13,613 nt of DNA. It comes from Candidatus Egerieicola pullicola. GTDB taxonomy: Bacteria; Bacillota; Clostridia; Oscillospirales; Ruminococcaceae. The stretch is taken from assembly GCA_018712465.1 (NCBI GenBank), contig DVGY01000168.1, positions 1 to 13,613 of the forward strand. The letters are read 5' to 3'. The position numbers were made by a program, and so were the translations under genes. Shown here in pieces: positions 5,709 through 12,962 of the stretch (position 1 is its first letter; the number at the start of each line of letters is the position of its first letter). Under the pieces are notes generated by a model. The model was not told where the DNA came from and searched no databases. It saw only the letters and a list, made by a program, of their open reading frames with translations.

Positions 5709-7722
5709 AAGGCTCCTCCTCTCCCAGCAGCGCCTGGCTGCCGGTGCGGCCAAACCGCTTTTCCAGTTGACGGCGGGTCAGCACCACTGCCACCGGCCGG
5801 CCGTGGGGACAATGGCGGATGGTGGGGTCTTTCCACACCTGAAGGGCCAGCCGCTCCAGTTCTTCCCGGGAATTTTCTTCCCCGCCCTTAATGGCGCCGC
5901 GGCAGGCCGTGGTTTCCAACAACCGTTCCCAAGCCGCCGGAGAAATATCCTGCTTTCCAGCGGCAATGGAGGAGAGCATTTCCTCCACCAACAGGGAAAG
6001 CTGGCTGTGCTCCAACACCGAGGGAGCGGCGGTCAGGCAGATTCCCTCTTCCGTCCTCCCAAACCGAAGGCCGTACTCCGCCAAGCGGGAACGGTTTTCT
6101 TCCACCAGCGCCTGCTGGTCGGCAGTAAGGGTCAAGGGGACAGGGTGAACCAATGCCTGGGCGCAGTCCAAACTGAGCTGGCTGCGAAGCTGTTCGTAGC
6201 GAATCCGCTCGTGGGCGGCGTGTTTGTCCATCACAATCAGCTTATCTCCCGCTTCCAACAGCAGATAGGTTTGAAACACCTCCCCAAGATAGCGCAGCGG
6301 AGGCGCTTCTTCTGTCTGATGAGGTTTTGGCGCAACAGGAGCAGGCTGGGGTTGGGGCAAAGGCGTCTCTTTAGGCGCGGAAAAATTTGCCCCAGAGAGA
6401 AAGGAAAATCCCTGAACCGCCTGCTTCAGCCGGTCATCGGAAGAATCGGAGGCCGGTTTGGACGGCTGCTTTAATTTTGATTTGGAAGCCAAATAAGGAG
6501 AAGGACAATGCAAGCCCACCGATGGAGAGCGCTGCCACCTTTCCGGCCGCAATAGCGCCGAGGCAGCCGGCGTGTTTTCCGGCGCAGACGCCTGTGGAAA
6601 AGAAGCTGGTTTAGAAGCCGTTTCATCCCGGGAAGCAGTAGTTGCTTTGGGGCTTTTTAAGGTTTGCTGCACCCCTGTAGAGATCGGAGGATGGGTGGGC
6701 AGCGGTTTCTTTTCCAAAGGCGTGGTCAATTCATCTGCGGCGCTCAATGCGCTCTTTACCCCGAAATAAATGCACTCATACACCGAGGAATCCTGCAAAA
6801 ACTTGATTTCGGTTTTCGCCGGATGAACGTTCACATCCACGCTGGCATAGGGCAGAGTCAGTTCCAGCACACAGGCGGGGAACCGGCCGATCATAATTTC
6901 ATTTTTGTACGCCTCCTGCAGCGCCTGCATACAAAGGCCGCTGCGCACATACCGCTGGTTGACGAAAAACAGCTGCAGTTTCCGGTTGGCCCGGGTATAA
7001 GACGGGCGGGTAACCAATCCGGTGAGGCGGATATTGTTGTAGGTATAGTCCACTTCCCTCACCTGGGCGGCAAACTCCCGGCCCAACACGGTGTACACCG
7101 CGCTGAGCAGCTTGCCGTCTCCGGGGGTATGGAGCAGGGATTTATTGTCTTTTATCAGCCGGAAGGAGATTTCCGGATGGCTCAAAGCCAGTTTTTCCAC
7201 CACATCCACCACATAGGCGGCTTCGGTGGCGGTTTTTTTCAAAAACTTCAGCCGGGCAGGAAGGTTGTAAAACAAATCCCGGACCACCACTGTAGTGCCC
7301 TCTGGACAGCCCACCGCCTCGGTGTGCACCCTTCCCCCGCCCTGAACGGTGGCCCGGGTGCCCAATTTTTCCTCCAAGGTTTTGGTGAGCAGCTCCACCT
7401 TGGCCACCGCGGCAATGGATGCCAAGGCTTCTCCCCGGAATCCCAAAGTGGCGATCTGCTCCAAATCCTGCCGCTTTTGAAGCTTACTGGTGGCATGGCG
7501 CAAAAAGGCAGTGGGGACATCCTCCCCGGCAATGCCCACGCCGTTATCGGTAACTCGAAGGTAGCGGATGCCCCCTTCTTTCAGCTCCACGGTAATGGCG
7601 GTAGCTTTGGCGTCAATGGCGTTTTCCAGCAGTTCCTTCACCACCGAGGACGGGCGCTCCACCACCTCCCCGGCGGCAATCAGCTCCGACACCTGGGGCG
7701 GGAGCAAATGAATTTTGGGCAT
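5698..7722 (-). CDS. mutL: DNA mismatch repair protein MutL (endonuclease type)
   Basis: Matchmaker of mismatch repair: it binds MutS on mismatched DNA and, in bacteria without MutH, nicks the new strand. The 674-residue protein has the GHKL ATPase at residues 1-330: IAAGEVVERP, ELLENAIDA (catalytic Glu 30 and Asn 34), DNGVGI, HATSKL and LGFRGEALASI. A Pro/Ser/Lys-rich linker covers about residues 345-470. The C-terminal part has the dimerisation and endonuclease motifs: DKHAAHERIRYE (499-510; the family form is DQHAxxExxxxE), ACR (606-608), CPHGRP (638-643) and a short basic end. These metal-site motifs point to an active nicking enzyme. The ATG at 7722 is preceded by AGAAGG at normal spacing. 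It follows mutS by 32 bases and overlaps miaA, so the three form one transcription unit. Confidence 0.97.
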   Translation of the reverse strand: MPKIHLLPPQVSELIAAGEVVERPSSVVKELLENAIDAKATAITVELKEGGIRYLRVTDNGVGIAGEDVPTAFLRHATSKLQKRQDLEQIATLGFRGEALASIAAVAKVELLTKTLEEKLGTRATVQGGGRVHTEAVGCPEGTTVVVRDLFYNLPARLKFLKKTATEAAYVVDVVEKLALSHPEISFRLIKDNKSLLHTPGDGKLLSAVYTVLGREFAAQVREVDYTYNNIRLTGLVTRPSYTRANRKLQLFFVNQRYVRSGLCMQALQEAYKNEIMIGRFPACVLELTLPYASVDVNVHPAKTEIKFLQDSSVYECIYFGVKSALSAADELTTPLEKKPLPTHPPISTGVQQTLKSPKATTASRDETASKPASFPQASAPENTPAASALLRPERWQRSPSVGLHCPSPYLASKSKLKQPSKPASDSSDDRLKQAVQGFSFLSGANFSAPKETPLPQPQPAPVAPKPHQTEEAPPLRYLGEVFQTYLLLEAGDKLIVMDKHAAHERIRYEQLRSQLSLDCAQALVHPVPLTLTADQQALVEENRSRLAEYGLRFGRTEEGICLTAAPSVLEHSQLSLLVEEMLSSIAAGKQDISPAAWERLLETTACRGAIKGGEENSREELERLALQVWKDPTIRHCPHGRPVAVVLTRRQLEKRFGRTGSQALLGEEEPFGG

Positions 7723-7754
7723 ATCGCACCTTCTTTCTTACGATAAATCTAAAT

Positions 7755-10358
7755 TTACGGCAGCAGCTTTTTCAGCTCGTAAAGTTCGTTTAAGGCTTCA
7801 ATGGGGGTCAACAAATCCACATTCAGCTTTTTCAGCTCTTCCTCCACCTGACTGACGTAAGCGGTCATCTGCATCTGGGGAGAGGCCGGCTGCTGAGGCT
7901 GGGGATGGACCGAACTGCCTGCCGGGGGATTTTCATTGAGCTGGGTCAAAATTTCCTTAGCCCGGTTAAGCAAGGGCTGCGGCAGACCGGCCAGCTTAGC
8001 CACTTCTATGCCGAAGCTGTCGTCGGCGCCGCCGGGGACAATCTTCCGCAAAAAGGTAATGTCGTCCCCCCGCTTTTTCACGGCAATGTTGTAATTTTTC
8101 ACCCCGTCCAAGCTCTGCTCCAATTCGCACAGCTCGTGGTAGTGGGTGGCAAACAGGGTCTTGCAGTGCAGGCGCTTGGTGTTCACCATATATTCCACCG
8201 CCGCCCGGGCCAAACTCATGCCGTCATAGGTGGAGGTGCCTCGGCCGATTTCATCCAGGATCACCAGGCTTTTAGGGGTGGCGTACTTTAAAATATGAGC
8301 CAGTTCGGTCATCTCCACCATGAAGGTGGACTGTCCGGCAGTCAAGTCGTCGGAAGCCCCCACCCGAGTGAAGATCCGGTCCACCACCGTCAAGTCCGCC
8401 TGGGTGGCGGGGACGTAGCTGCCGATCTGGGCCATGATGGCAATTACCGCCACCTGGCGCATATAGGTGGATTTACCCGCCATATTGGGGCCGGTGATAA
8501 TCAGCATCCGGTTCTCCTTTTGATCCAACCACACATCGTTGGGGACGAACACCGAATCGGTGAGCATCTTTTCCACCACCGGATGGCGGCCGTTTTGAAT
8601 GCGGATGGTACCCTTATCGTTAAACCGGGGGCAGACATAGTCGTTTTCCCGGGCTACCTGAGCTAAGCTGCACAAAAAGTCCAGCCGGGCCAGGGCGGCA
8701 GAGGTGGTCTGGATGGCGTCTCCCCGGGAAGCAATATACTGCCGCACCTCGGTTAAAATGGCCGCCTCCAAGGCTACAATTTTTTCGCTGGCGGTGAGCA
8801 CCCGGCTTTCCAACTCCTTGAGTTCCTGGGTAATGAACCGTTCGCAGCCGGTGAGAGTCTGTTTGCGGATGTATTCTTGAGGCACCTGGTCCAAGAAGGA
8901 ATTGGTGACCTCGATGTAGTAGCCAAACACCTTATTGGAACGAATCTTCAAAGTCTTGATGCCGGTGCGTTCCCGTTCCGCCTGTTCCATGGTCTGGATT
9001 ACGTCGGCGGCGTTGTCCCGCAGCGCCTTTAATTCGTCCAGCTCCTGGTGGAAACCGGCACGAATATAGTCCCCGCCCTTCATGGTCAAGGGAGGTTCTT
9101 CCACAATGGCGCTTTCCACCAGCTTCACCACGTCCTGCAGAGGGTCGATTTGCTGATAGATGCCGGACAGCTCTTCCCCGGTAAAGGACGCAGTCTGCTG
9201 CTTGATGTCCGGCAGCAGGGCGGCGGTTTGAGCCAAACTGTTCAGTTCCCGGGGACTGGCGGTGCCATAGAGCACCCGGGTCAGCAGCCGCTCCAGGTCA
9301 TACACCCGGTCCAGCAGCCCCCGCAGTTCCTCCAAGGCAATTTGGTTGCCCAGCAGTTCCCCAATGGCGTTCTGCCGCCGGGTAATGGCAGCCACTCCCA
9401 TCAAGGGTTGTTCCAAGGCCTTGCGCAAAAACCGCTTGCCCATGCCGGTTTTGGTTTTATCCAACACCCACAGCAGGCTTCCCCGCTTCTCTCCGGCACG
9501 CATAGTCTGAGTGATTTCCAGATTCCGCCGGGCAGTGAGGTCAATGTTCATGTATTCGTCTTGTCCGTACAGGGTGACCCGGCTGAGCCGCTTGGCCCCG
9601 TCTTTCTGGGTGCCCTTGACGTACTGCACCAGCCCCGCCAAAGTTTGTTCCAGCAGGGAGCCTTCCGGGATTCCCAGCTCATCGCTGGACTCCACCCCAA
9701 ACTGGCTGCAAATCAACGGCCCCGGCTGTTCCAGCAGGCAGCCTTCCTGTTCCAGTGAAGAAGCCACACAGCCCAGCCGGTCCCGGACATAGCTGGAAAG
9801 GGCGGGATTCTGCTCCAGGTTTTTGGAATAAAGCAGCTCCGAAGGGGTGAACTTTGCCAATTCGCTGATGGCTTCCGCGGCAGGGTCCGAGCAGTTTCGG
9901 GACGACGCCATAATCTCTCCGGTGGACACATCGGCAAAGCAGACTGCCAGCTCTCCTTTGCCCAGCATCAGGGCAGCCAGGTAGTTATGTTTGGATTCTT
10001 CCAGCAGATCCTCTTCAATGACCGTGCCGGGAGTAATGAGCCGGATCACATCCCGCTTCACCAACCCCTTGGCGGTGGCCGGATCCTCCATCTGCTCACA
10101 GATGGCTACCTTATAGCCTTTGTCAATGAGCCGGCGGATGTAGGTGTTGGCGCTGTGGTAAGGCACCCCGCACATGGGGGCCCGCTGAGGCAGGCCGCAT
10201 TCCTTGCCGGTGAGGGTCAATTCCAGTTCCTTGGACACCAGTTTGGCGTCCTCAAAAAACATTTCGTAAAAGTCCCCCAGGCGGAAAAACAGGATGTGAT
10301 CCTTATGTTGTTCTTTGATTTTCATATATTGCTGCATCATCGGGGACAGCTTGGACAT
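7755..10358 (-). CDS. mutS: DNA mismatch recognition ATPase MutS
   Basis: Recognises base mismatches and small loops and signals to MutL using ATP. From ATG 10358 the protein has 867 residues, normal for MutS1. The mismatch-reading motif is GDFYEMF, with Phe 30 and Glu 32 as the stacking and hydrogen-bonding residues. The connector, lever and clamp domains follow (about 120-600). The ATPase has Walker A GPNMAGKST at about 623-631, then VGASDDLTAGQSTFMVEM, Walker B with DEIGRGTSTYDG, and ATHYHEL. The C-terminal dimerisation helix ends with LTPIEALNELYELKKL. The ATG at 10358 has AGGAG seven bases upstream; an ATG 33 bases further upstream (10391) has no ribosome binding site and would lie only about five bases after the predicted transcript start. 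It heads the mutS-mutL-miaA operon. Confidence 0.97.
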   Translation of the reverse strand: MSKLSPMMQQYMKIKEQHKDHILFFRLGDFYEMFFEDAKLVSKELELTLTGKECGLPQRAPMCGVPYHSANTYIRRLIDKGYKVAICEQMEDPATAKGLVKRDVIRLITPGTVIEEDLLEESKHNYLAALMLGKGELAVCFADVSTGEIMASSRNCSDPAAEAISELAKFTPSELLYSKNLEQNPALSSYVRDRLGCVASSLEQEGCLLEQPGPLICSQFGVESSDELGIPEGSLLEQTLAGLVQYVKGTQKDGAKRLSRVTLYGQDEYMNIDLTARRNLEITQTMRAGEKRGSLLWVLDKTKTGMGKRFLRKALEQPLMGVAAITRRQNAIGELLGNQIALEELRGLLDRVYDLERLLTRVLYGTASPRELNSLAQTAALLPDIKQQTASFTGEELSGIYQQIDPLQDVVKLVESAIVEEPPLTMKGGDYIRAGFHQELDELKALRDNAADVIQTMEQAERERTGIKTLKIRSNKVFGYYIEVTNSFLDQVPQEYIRKQTLTGCERFITQELKELESRVLTASEKIVALEAAILTEVRQYIASRGDAIQTTSAALARLDFLCSLAQVARENDYVCPRFNDKGTIRIQNGRHPVVEKMLTDSVFVPNDVWLDQKENRMLIITGPNMAGKSTYMRQVAVIAIMAQIGSYVPATQADLTVVDRIFTRVGASDDLTAGQSTFMVEMTELAHILKYATPKSLVILDEIGRGTSTYDGMSLARAAVEYMVNTKRLHCKTLFATHYHELCELEQSLDGVKNYNIAVKKRGDDITFLRKIVPGGADDSFGIEVAKLAGLPQPLLNRAKEILTQLNENPPAGSSVHPQPQQPASPQMQMTAYVSQVEEELKKLNVDLLTPIEALNELYELKKLLP

Positions 10359-10402
10359 AGTATGGCTCCTCTCCGCCTGAGGCGAAAACATTTAATCAGT
10401 TT

Positions 10403-10431
10403 AGTATAGCATTTTTTGCCGAATTTGGCAA
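10403..10431 (-). promoter_or_regulatory. Sigma-A type promoter of mutS-mutL-miaA
   Basis: On the minus strand the -35 is TTGCCA (10426-10431) and the -10 is TATACT (10403-10408); each matches the consensus at five of six positions. The spacer is 17 bases, and TGC just before the -10 makes it an extended -10. Transcription would start near 10396, giving a leader of about 38 bases before the mutS ATG at 10358 and supporting that start. Confidence 0.65.
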
Positions 10432-10442
10432 GCAAGCCGAAC

Positions 10443-10485
10443 TTGGAAAACGTCTTTTAACATACATCTTCTTCCGTTTTTCCAA
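10443..10485. repeat. Inverted repeat between the DUF6506-like gene and the mutS promoter
   Basis: TTGGAAAACG at 10443-10452 is matched by CGTTTTTCCAA at 10475-10485, giving a ten-base-pair stem with one bulged base and a 22-base loop. It lies just after the stop of the small DUF6506-like gene and 12 bases upstream of the mutS -35. There is no U-run after it on either strand, so it is a poor intrinsic terminator. It could instead be a protein-binding site, or be chance in AT-rich DNA. Confidence 0.45.
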
Positions 10486-10498
10486 AATCACTTGTATC

Positions 10499-10789
10499 TC
10501 AGGATTCTTCCCCAAACACCTGGCGGTACAGCGCATCCTGTTGCGGCAGATGGGTGACATAACCCACCGGCACCTGACCGCCGGTGGCCTCAATAACCGC
10601 TTTGGCCCCTTCTTCTCCAAAGGCGCCGCAAAGTTCAATGCAGTCCACCCCTTCCCGGCAAAGCTGTGCCGCAGCCTGGCAGGCCTGGGTGAGATTTGCC
10701 ACCCCAAGGATTTGGGCAGTGTTTTGGTGAATTCCACTCCGGTCGGCAGGGTAATCAAATTCTCCCCGAATGATAAATCCAAATTTCAT
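10499..10789 (-). CDS. Small DUF6506-like protein, function unknown
   Basis: A 96-residue soluble protein with no signal peptide or membrane segment. From memory of the family it resembles DUF6506 proteins (about 100 residues, common in Clostridia and other anaerobes): MKFGFII at the start, ILGVANLTQACQAA in the middle, then GVDCIELCGAFGEEGA (residues 47-62), VIEATGGQVPVGYV and a final DALY. The alternating strand and helix pattern, with two Cys (50 and 54), a Glu pair and a Gly-rich turn, suggests a small alpha/beta fold, perhaps half of a barrel. No catalytic role is known to me. I chose the ATG at 10789 because AGGA lies eight bases upstream; the ATG at 10798 directly follows the purine-rich AAAGG, which is too close. 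It is a single gene, separated from mutS by its own promoter and an inverted repeat, and downstream of a structured non-coding region. Confidence 0.75.
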   Translation of the reverse strand: MKFGFIIRGEFDYPADRSGIHQNTAQILGVANLTQACQAAAQLCREGVDCIELCGAFGEEGAKAVIEATGGQVPVGYVTHLPQQDALYRQVFGEES

Positions 10790-10799
10790 TCTTCTCATC

Positions 10800-11125
10800 C
10801 TTTCTTATCAAGTCAAAATTCGTTTCTAAGAATACCAGATTTTTCCCCCGTTGACCAGCCGGGCAAAGGCCGGGGTTGGCTGCGAAATCGGGGAAAATAC
10901 GGCATGCTTAACAAAAATGCAAGAGGCGGAACCCATGCGGCGTATGCTGCTATGCGGCCAATTTCACGGCAATTCTAGGGCGGATTTTACAGCCGCCCTG
11001 CTCTGCCGGAAACGCGAAAACCAGCCTTCCTTGGACTGCCGGAAAATCCAACAAAAAGCAGAACAACCGTGTTATTTCACCGACCGGGCACTGAACAGCC
11101 GGTTGGGGCTGTTTGGATAAAAACA
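10800..11125. other. Hairpin-rich intergenic region without a convincing gene
   Basis: About 330 bases between the ATPase terminator and the DUF6506-like gene. I see no supported coding sequence on either strand; the longest open frame (plus strand, 10851-11120) has no ribosome binding site and no recognisable protein. Structure is plentiful. A nested stem pairs 10841-10850 with 10889-10897 (outer) and 10856-10860 with 10878-10882 (inner). A perfect seven-pair hairpin lies at 10977-10983/10993-10999, and another at 11094-11100/11107-11113. The nonamer TGCCGGAAA occurs twice, near 11003 and 11037. Read on the minus strand it could be a long leader of the DUF6506-like gene; I do not recognise any known riboswitch in it. 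Confidence 0.4.
10829..10857 (-). promoter_or_regulatory. Possible promoter of the DUF6506-like gene
   Basis: On the minus strand there is TATTCT (10829-10834) with TGG just before it (extended -10), and TGGTCA (10852-10857; four of six matches) 17 bases upstream. The start would be near 10822, giving a leader of about 33 bases. A weaker alternative is TTGCAT (10917-10922) with TATTTT (10894-10899), also 17 bases apart. Neither is strong, so the choice is open. Confidence 0.35.
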
Positions 11126-11161
11126 CGCCTGAGCGAGATCAGTTCGTTCAGGCGATTTTTT
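11121..11161 (-). terminator. Intrinsic terminator after the ABC operon, bidirectional in form
   Basis: CGCCTGAGCGA at 11126-11136 and TCGTTCAGGCG at 11144-11154 form an 11-base-pair stem with a seven-base loop, perfect except for one position that is a G-U pair on the plus strand and an A-C mismatch on the minus strand. On the minus strand the stem is followed after two bases by five U, just after the ATPase stop at 11169. On the plus strand it is followed by six U. It most probably ends the ABC operon. Confidence 0.8.
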
Positions 11162-11168
11162 GTGTCAT

Positions 11169-11972
11169 TTAATTATCGTGATTGAGCAGCATCCGGTCGT
11201 TGTCCAATTCCCGATTGCAGCGCTGGCGATACAGATCCAACAGGCCGGGGACATCCAGGCTGTCCCGTTCCGGGCCGGAAAGATCCAGCACGATCTGCCC
11301 CTGCTCCATCATAATGGTGCGGTTGCCCATGCTCAGGGCGGAAGCGATGTTGTGGGTAATCATCATAGTGGTAATGGAATGTTTGGCCACCACTTCCCGG
11401 GTAATGTCCAGCACCTTTTCCGCGGTCACCGGGTCCAAGGCGGCGGTGTGTTCATCCAACAGCAGCAGCCGGGGGGTTACTAAGGTGCACATCATCAATG
11501 CCACCGCCTGGCGCTGGCCGCCGGAAAGCTGTCCCATCTTGGTCTTCATACGGTCCTCAATGCCCATATTCAGCTGGGCCAGAGTTTCTCGGAACAACTG
11601 GGCGTCCTGCTTGGAAAGCGCCCAAGAAAGCATCCCCTTCACCGATTTGGAATAGGCCAAAGCCATATTTTCCTGAATGGTGAGATCCGGAGCAGTGCCC
11701 AGCATGGGGTCCTGGAACATCCGGGAAATCTGCTTGGCTCTACGGTGTTCTTTGACGAAGGTAATGTCCTGACCGTCCAGCACAATGCTGCCGCTGTCGC
11801 AGAGGAAAGAGCCGGCAATGGCGTTAAACAACGTGGACTTCCCTGCCCCGTTGGAACCGATGACGGTAACGAAATCCCCGTCATTGAGGGTCAGGTTAAT
11901 GCCCCGCAAAGCGTGGTGGGCATTGGGGGTGCCTTTTAAAAAGGTTTTATGGAGATCAGTAATTTTAAGCAC
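11169..11972 (-). CDS. ABC transporter ATP-binding protein (TrpZ-like importer ATPase)
   Basis: The 267-residue ATPase that powers the importer encoded just upstream. Walker A GSNGAGKST is at residues 39-47, the Q-loop Gln at 87 in FQDP, the signature LSGGQRQA at 149-156, Walker B LLLLDEH with catalytic Glu 174, and the switch His 207 in ITHN. The long helical insert with LTIQENMALAYSKS is of the kind seen in ATPases paired with LivH/BPD_transp_2 type permeases. I chose GTG at 11972: GGGAGG lies nine bases upstream and the following residues LKITDLHKTF are the normal start of the domain. The in-frame ATG at 12050 lies within the permease gene and would add 26 unlikely residues. The start overlaps the permease stop by eight bases, a sign of translational coupling. 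The substrate cannot be read from this subunit. Confidence 0.93.
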   Translation of the reverse strand: MLKITDLHKTFLKGTPNAHHALRGINLTLNDGDFVTVIGSNGAGKSTLFNAIAGSFLCDSGSIVLDGQDITFVKEHRRAKQISRMFQDPMLGTAPDLTIQENMALAYSKSVKGMLSWALSKQDAQLFRETLAQLNMGIEDRMKTKMGQLSGGQRQAVALMMCTLVTPRLLLLDEHTAALDPVTAEKVLDITREVVAKHSITTMMITHNIASALSMGNRTIMMEQGQIVLDLSGPERDSLDVPGLLDLYRQRCNRELDNDRMLLNHDN

Positions 11973-12864
11973 GACGGCCGGCCTCCCTTCGAGTCTTCCA
12001 GTTGGAAAAGCGAGTTTTAAAGGCGGGCACAGCCAAGGTGATGGCCACAATGACAGCGCTGATTAGTTTCAGGGCGTTGGCGTCGAACAGGTCCAGCTGC
12101 AGTGCCAAGGCAATGATAATCCGGTATACCACCGAACCTACTACGGCGCTGATCAGACAGAGCAAAATGCTGCGCCGTCCAAAGAACACTTCCCCGATAA
12201 TCACCGACGCCAGACCGATGACGATCATACCGGAACCGGAGTTGATGTCCGCATAGCCCTGGCACTGAGCCAGCACACCGCCGGACAAGGCTACCAAACC
12301 ATTGGACAAGGCCAGCGCCACCATTTTGGTGAAGTTGGGGTTGATACTGCTGGCTCGCACCATAGCTTCATTGTTGCCGGTAGCACGGATGCACAGCCCC
12401 AGGCTGGTTTTGAAAAACAGCGCCAGCAGCCCCACACAGAGCAGTACAATGATCCCCACCGTAAGATAGCGGGCGCCGTCTTTGGTAAGGGCGCTTTCCA
12501 AAAAGGTGAAGAACTTATTGCTGTTAATCAGGGAGATATTGGGACTGCCCATCACGGTGATGTTGATGGTATACAGCCCGCTCATGGTCAAGATCCCCGC
12601 CAAAATGGGATGGATTCCCCACCGGGTTTGGAGCAAACCGGTGACGCAGCCCGCCACCGCTCCGGCCAACAGGGCCATCAACAATCCCAAAAAGGGATGT
12701 CCGGCAGCGGAAAACACGGCGCTCACCGACAAGCCAAAGGTAAAGCTGCCGTCCACCGTCAGGTCCGGGATGTTCAGGATCCGGAAGGTGATGTACACTC
12801 CCAAAGCCAGCATGGCATATTCCAAGCCCAGCAAGCCGGAGTCGAAAAGAAAGTTTAAATTCAT
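11965..12864 (-). CDS. ABC transporter permease (BPD_transp_2, TrpY-like)
   Basis: The 299-residue inner-membrane channel subunit of the importer. It has about eight hydrophobic segments, including LEYAMLALGVYITFRIL, FLGLLMALLAGAVAGCVTGL, TVGIIVLLCVGLLALFF, a Gly/Ala/Ser-rich pair around VALSGGVLAQ, and VIVAITLAVPAF near the end. The motif ILNIPDLTVDGSFTFG near residues 29-44 and the cytoplasmic loop GNNEAMVRASSINPNFTK, which should contact the ATPase, are typical of permeases paired with PF04392 binding proteins. The tail is basic (KTRREAGRRA), fitting a cytoplasmic end. The ATG at 12864 has AAAGGTG about nine bases upstream. It is preceded by a terminator-like hairpin that probably lowers its expression relative to the binding protein. 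Confidence 0.93.
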   Translation of the reverse strand: MNLNFLFDSGLLGLEYAMLALGVYITFRILNIPDLTVDGSFTFGLSVSAVFSAAGHPFLGLLMALLAGAVAGCVTGLLQTRWGIHPILAGILTMSGLYTINITVMGSPNISLINSNKFFTFLESALTKDGARYLTVGIIVLLCVGLLALFFKTSLGLCIRATGNNEAMVRASSINPNFTKMVALALSNGLVALSGGVLAQCQGYADINSGSGMIVIGLASVIIGEVFFGRRSILLCLISAVVGSVVYRIIIALALQLDLFDANALKLISAVIVAITLAVPAFKTRFSNWKTRREAGRRA

Positions 12865-12904
12865 GGGTCACACACCTTTGCGCAGAATGGGTTGTGGATT
12901 TTAG

Positions 12905-12947
12905 AAAAAAGCAGGAAAAAGGAAAGCGTCACAGCCTTCCTTTCTCC
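12905..12947 (-). terminator. Terminator-like hairpin between the binding-protein and permease genes
   Basis: On the minus strand a stem of 14 base pairs (two of them G-U) forms between 12934-12947 and 12914-12927 with a six-base loop (12928-12933). It is followed after three bases by a run of six U (12905-12910). It begins 16 bases after the stop of the binding-protein gene. This is a full intrinsic terminator by form; in this position partial read-through would give more binding protein than membrane and ATPase subunits. Confidence 0.8.
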
Positions 12948-12962
12948 CTACATTGCATTGGA

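Noticed and set aside
6664..7746. Plus-strand open frame of 360 codons
   Set aside because: It is fully antisense to the conserved ATPase part of mutL; its His/Gly/Gln-rich product matches no family and it has no initiation signal.
10359..10391. Upstream ATG for mutS at 10391
   Set aside because: It has no ribosome binding site and lies only about five bases after the predicted transcript start, while ATG 10358 has AGGAG at good spacing and the usual MutS N-terminus.
10396..10782. Minus-strand open frame of 128 codons overlapping the DUF6506-like gene in another frame
   Set aside because: The other frame carries the conserved protein and a better-placed ribosome binding site; this frame also runs over the mutS promoter.
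10851..11120. Plus-strand open frame of 89 codons in the intergenic region
   Set aside because: No Shine-Dalgarno, no recognisable protein and odd composition; it is more likely chance in a structured non-coding stretch, though a decayed gene cannot be ruled out.
11973..12050. Upstream ATG for the ATPase at 12050
   Set aside because: It lies within the permease and would add 26 residues unlike any ABC domain; GTG 11972 has GGGAGG at good spacing.
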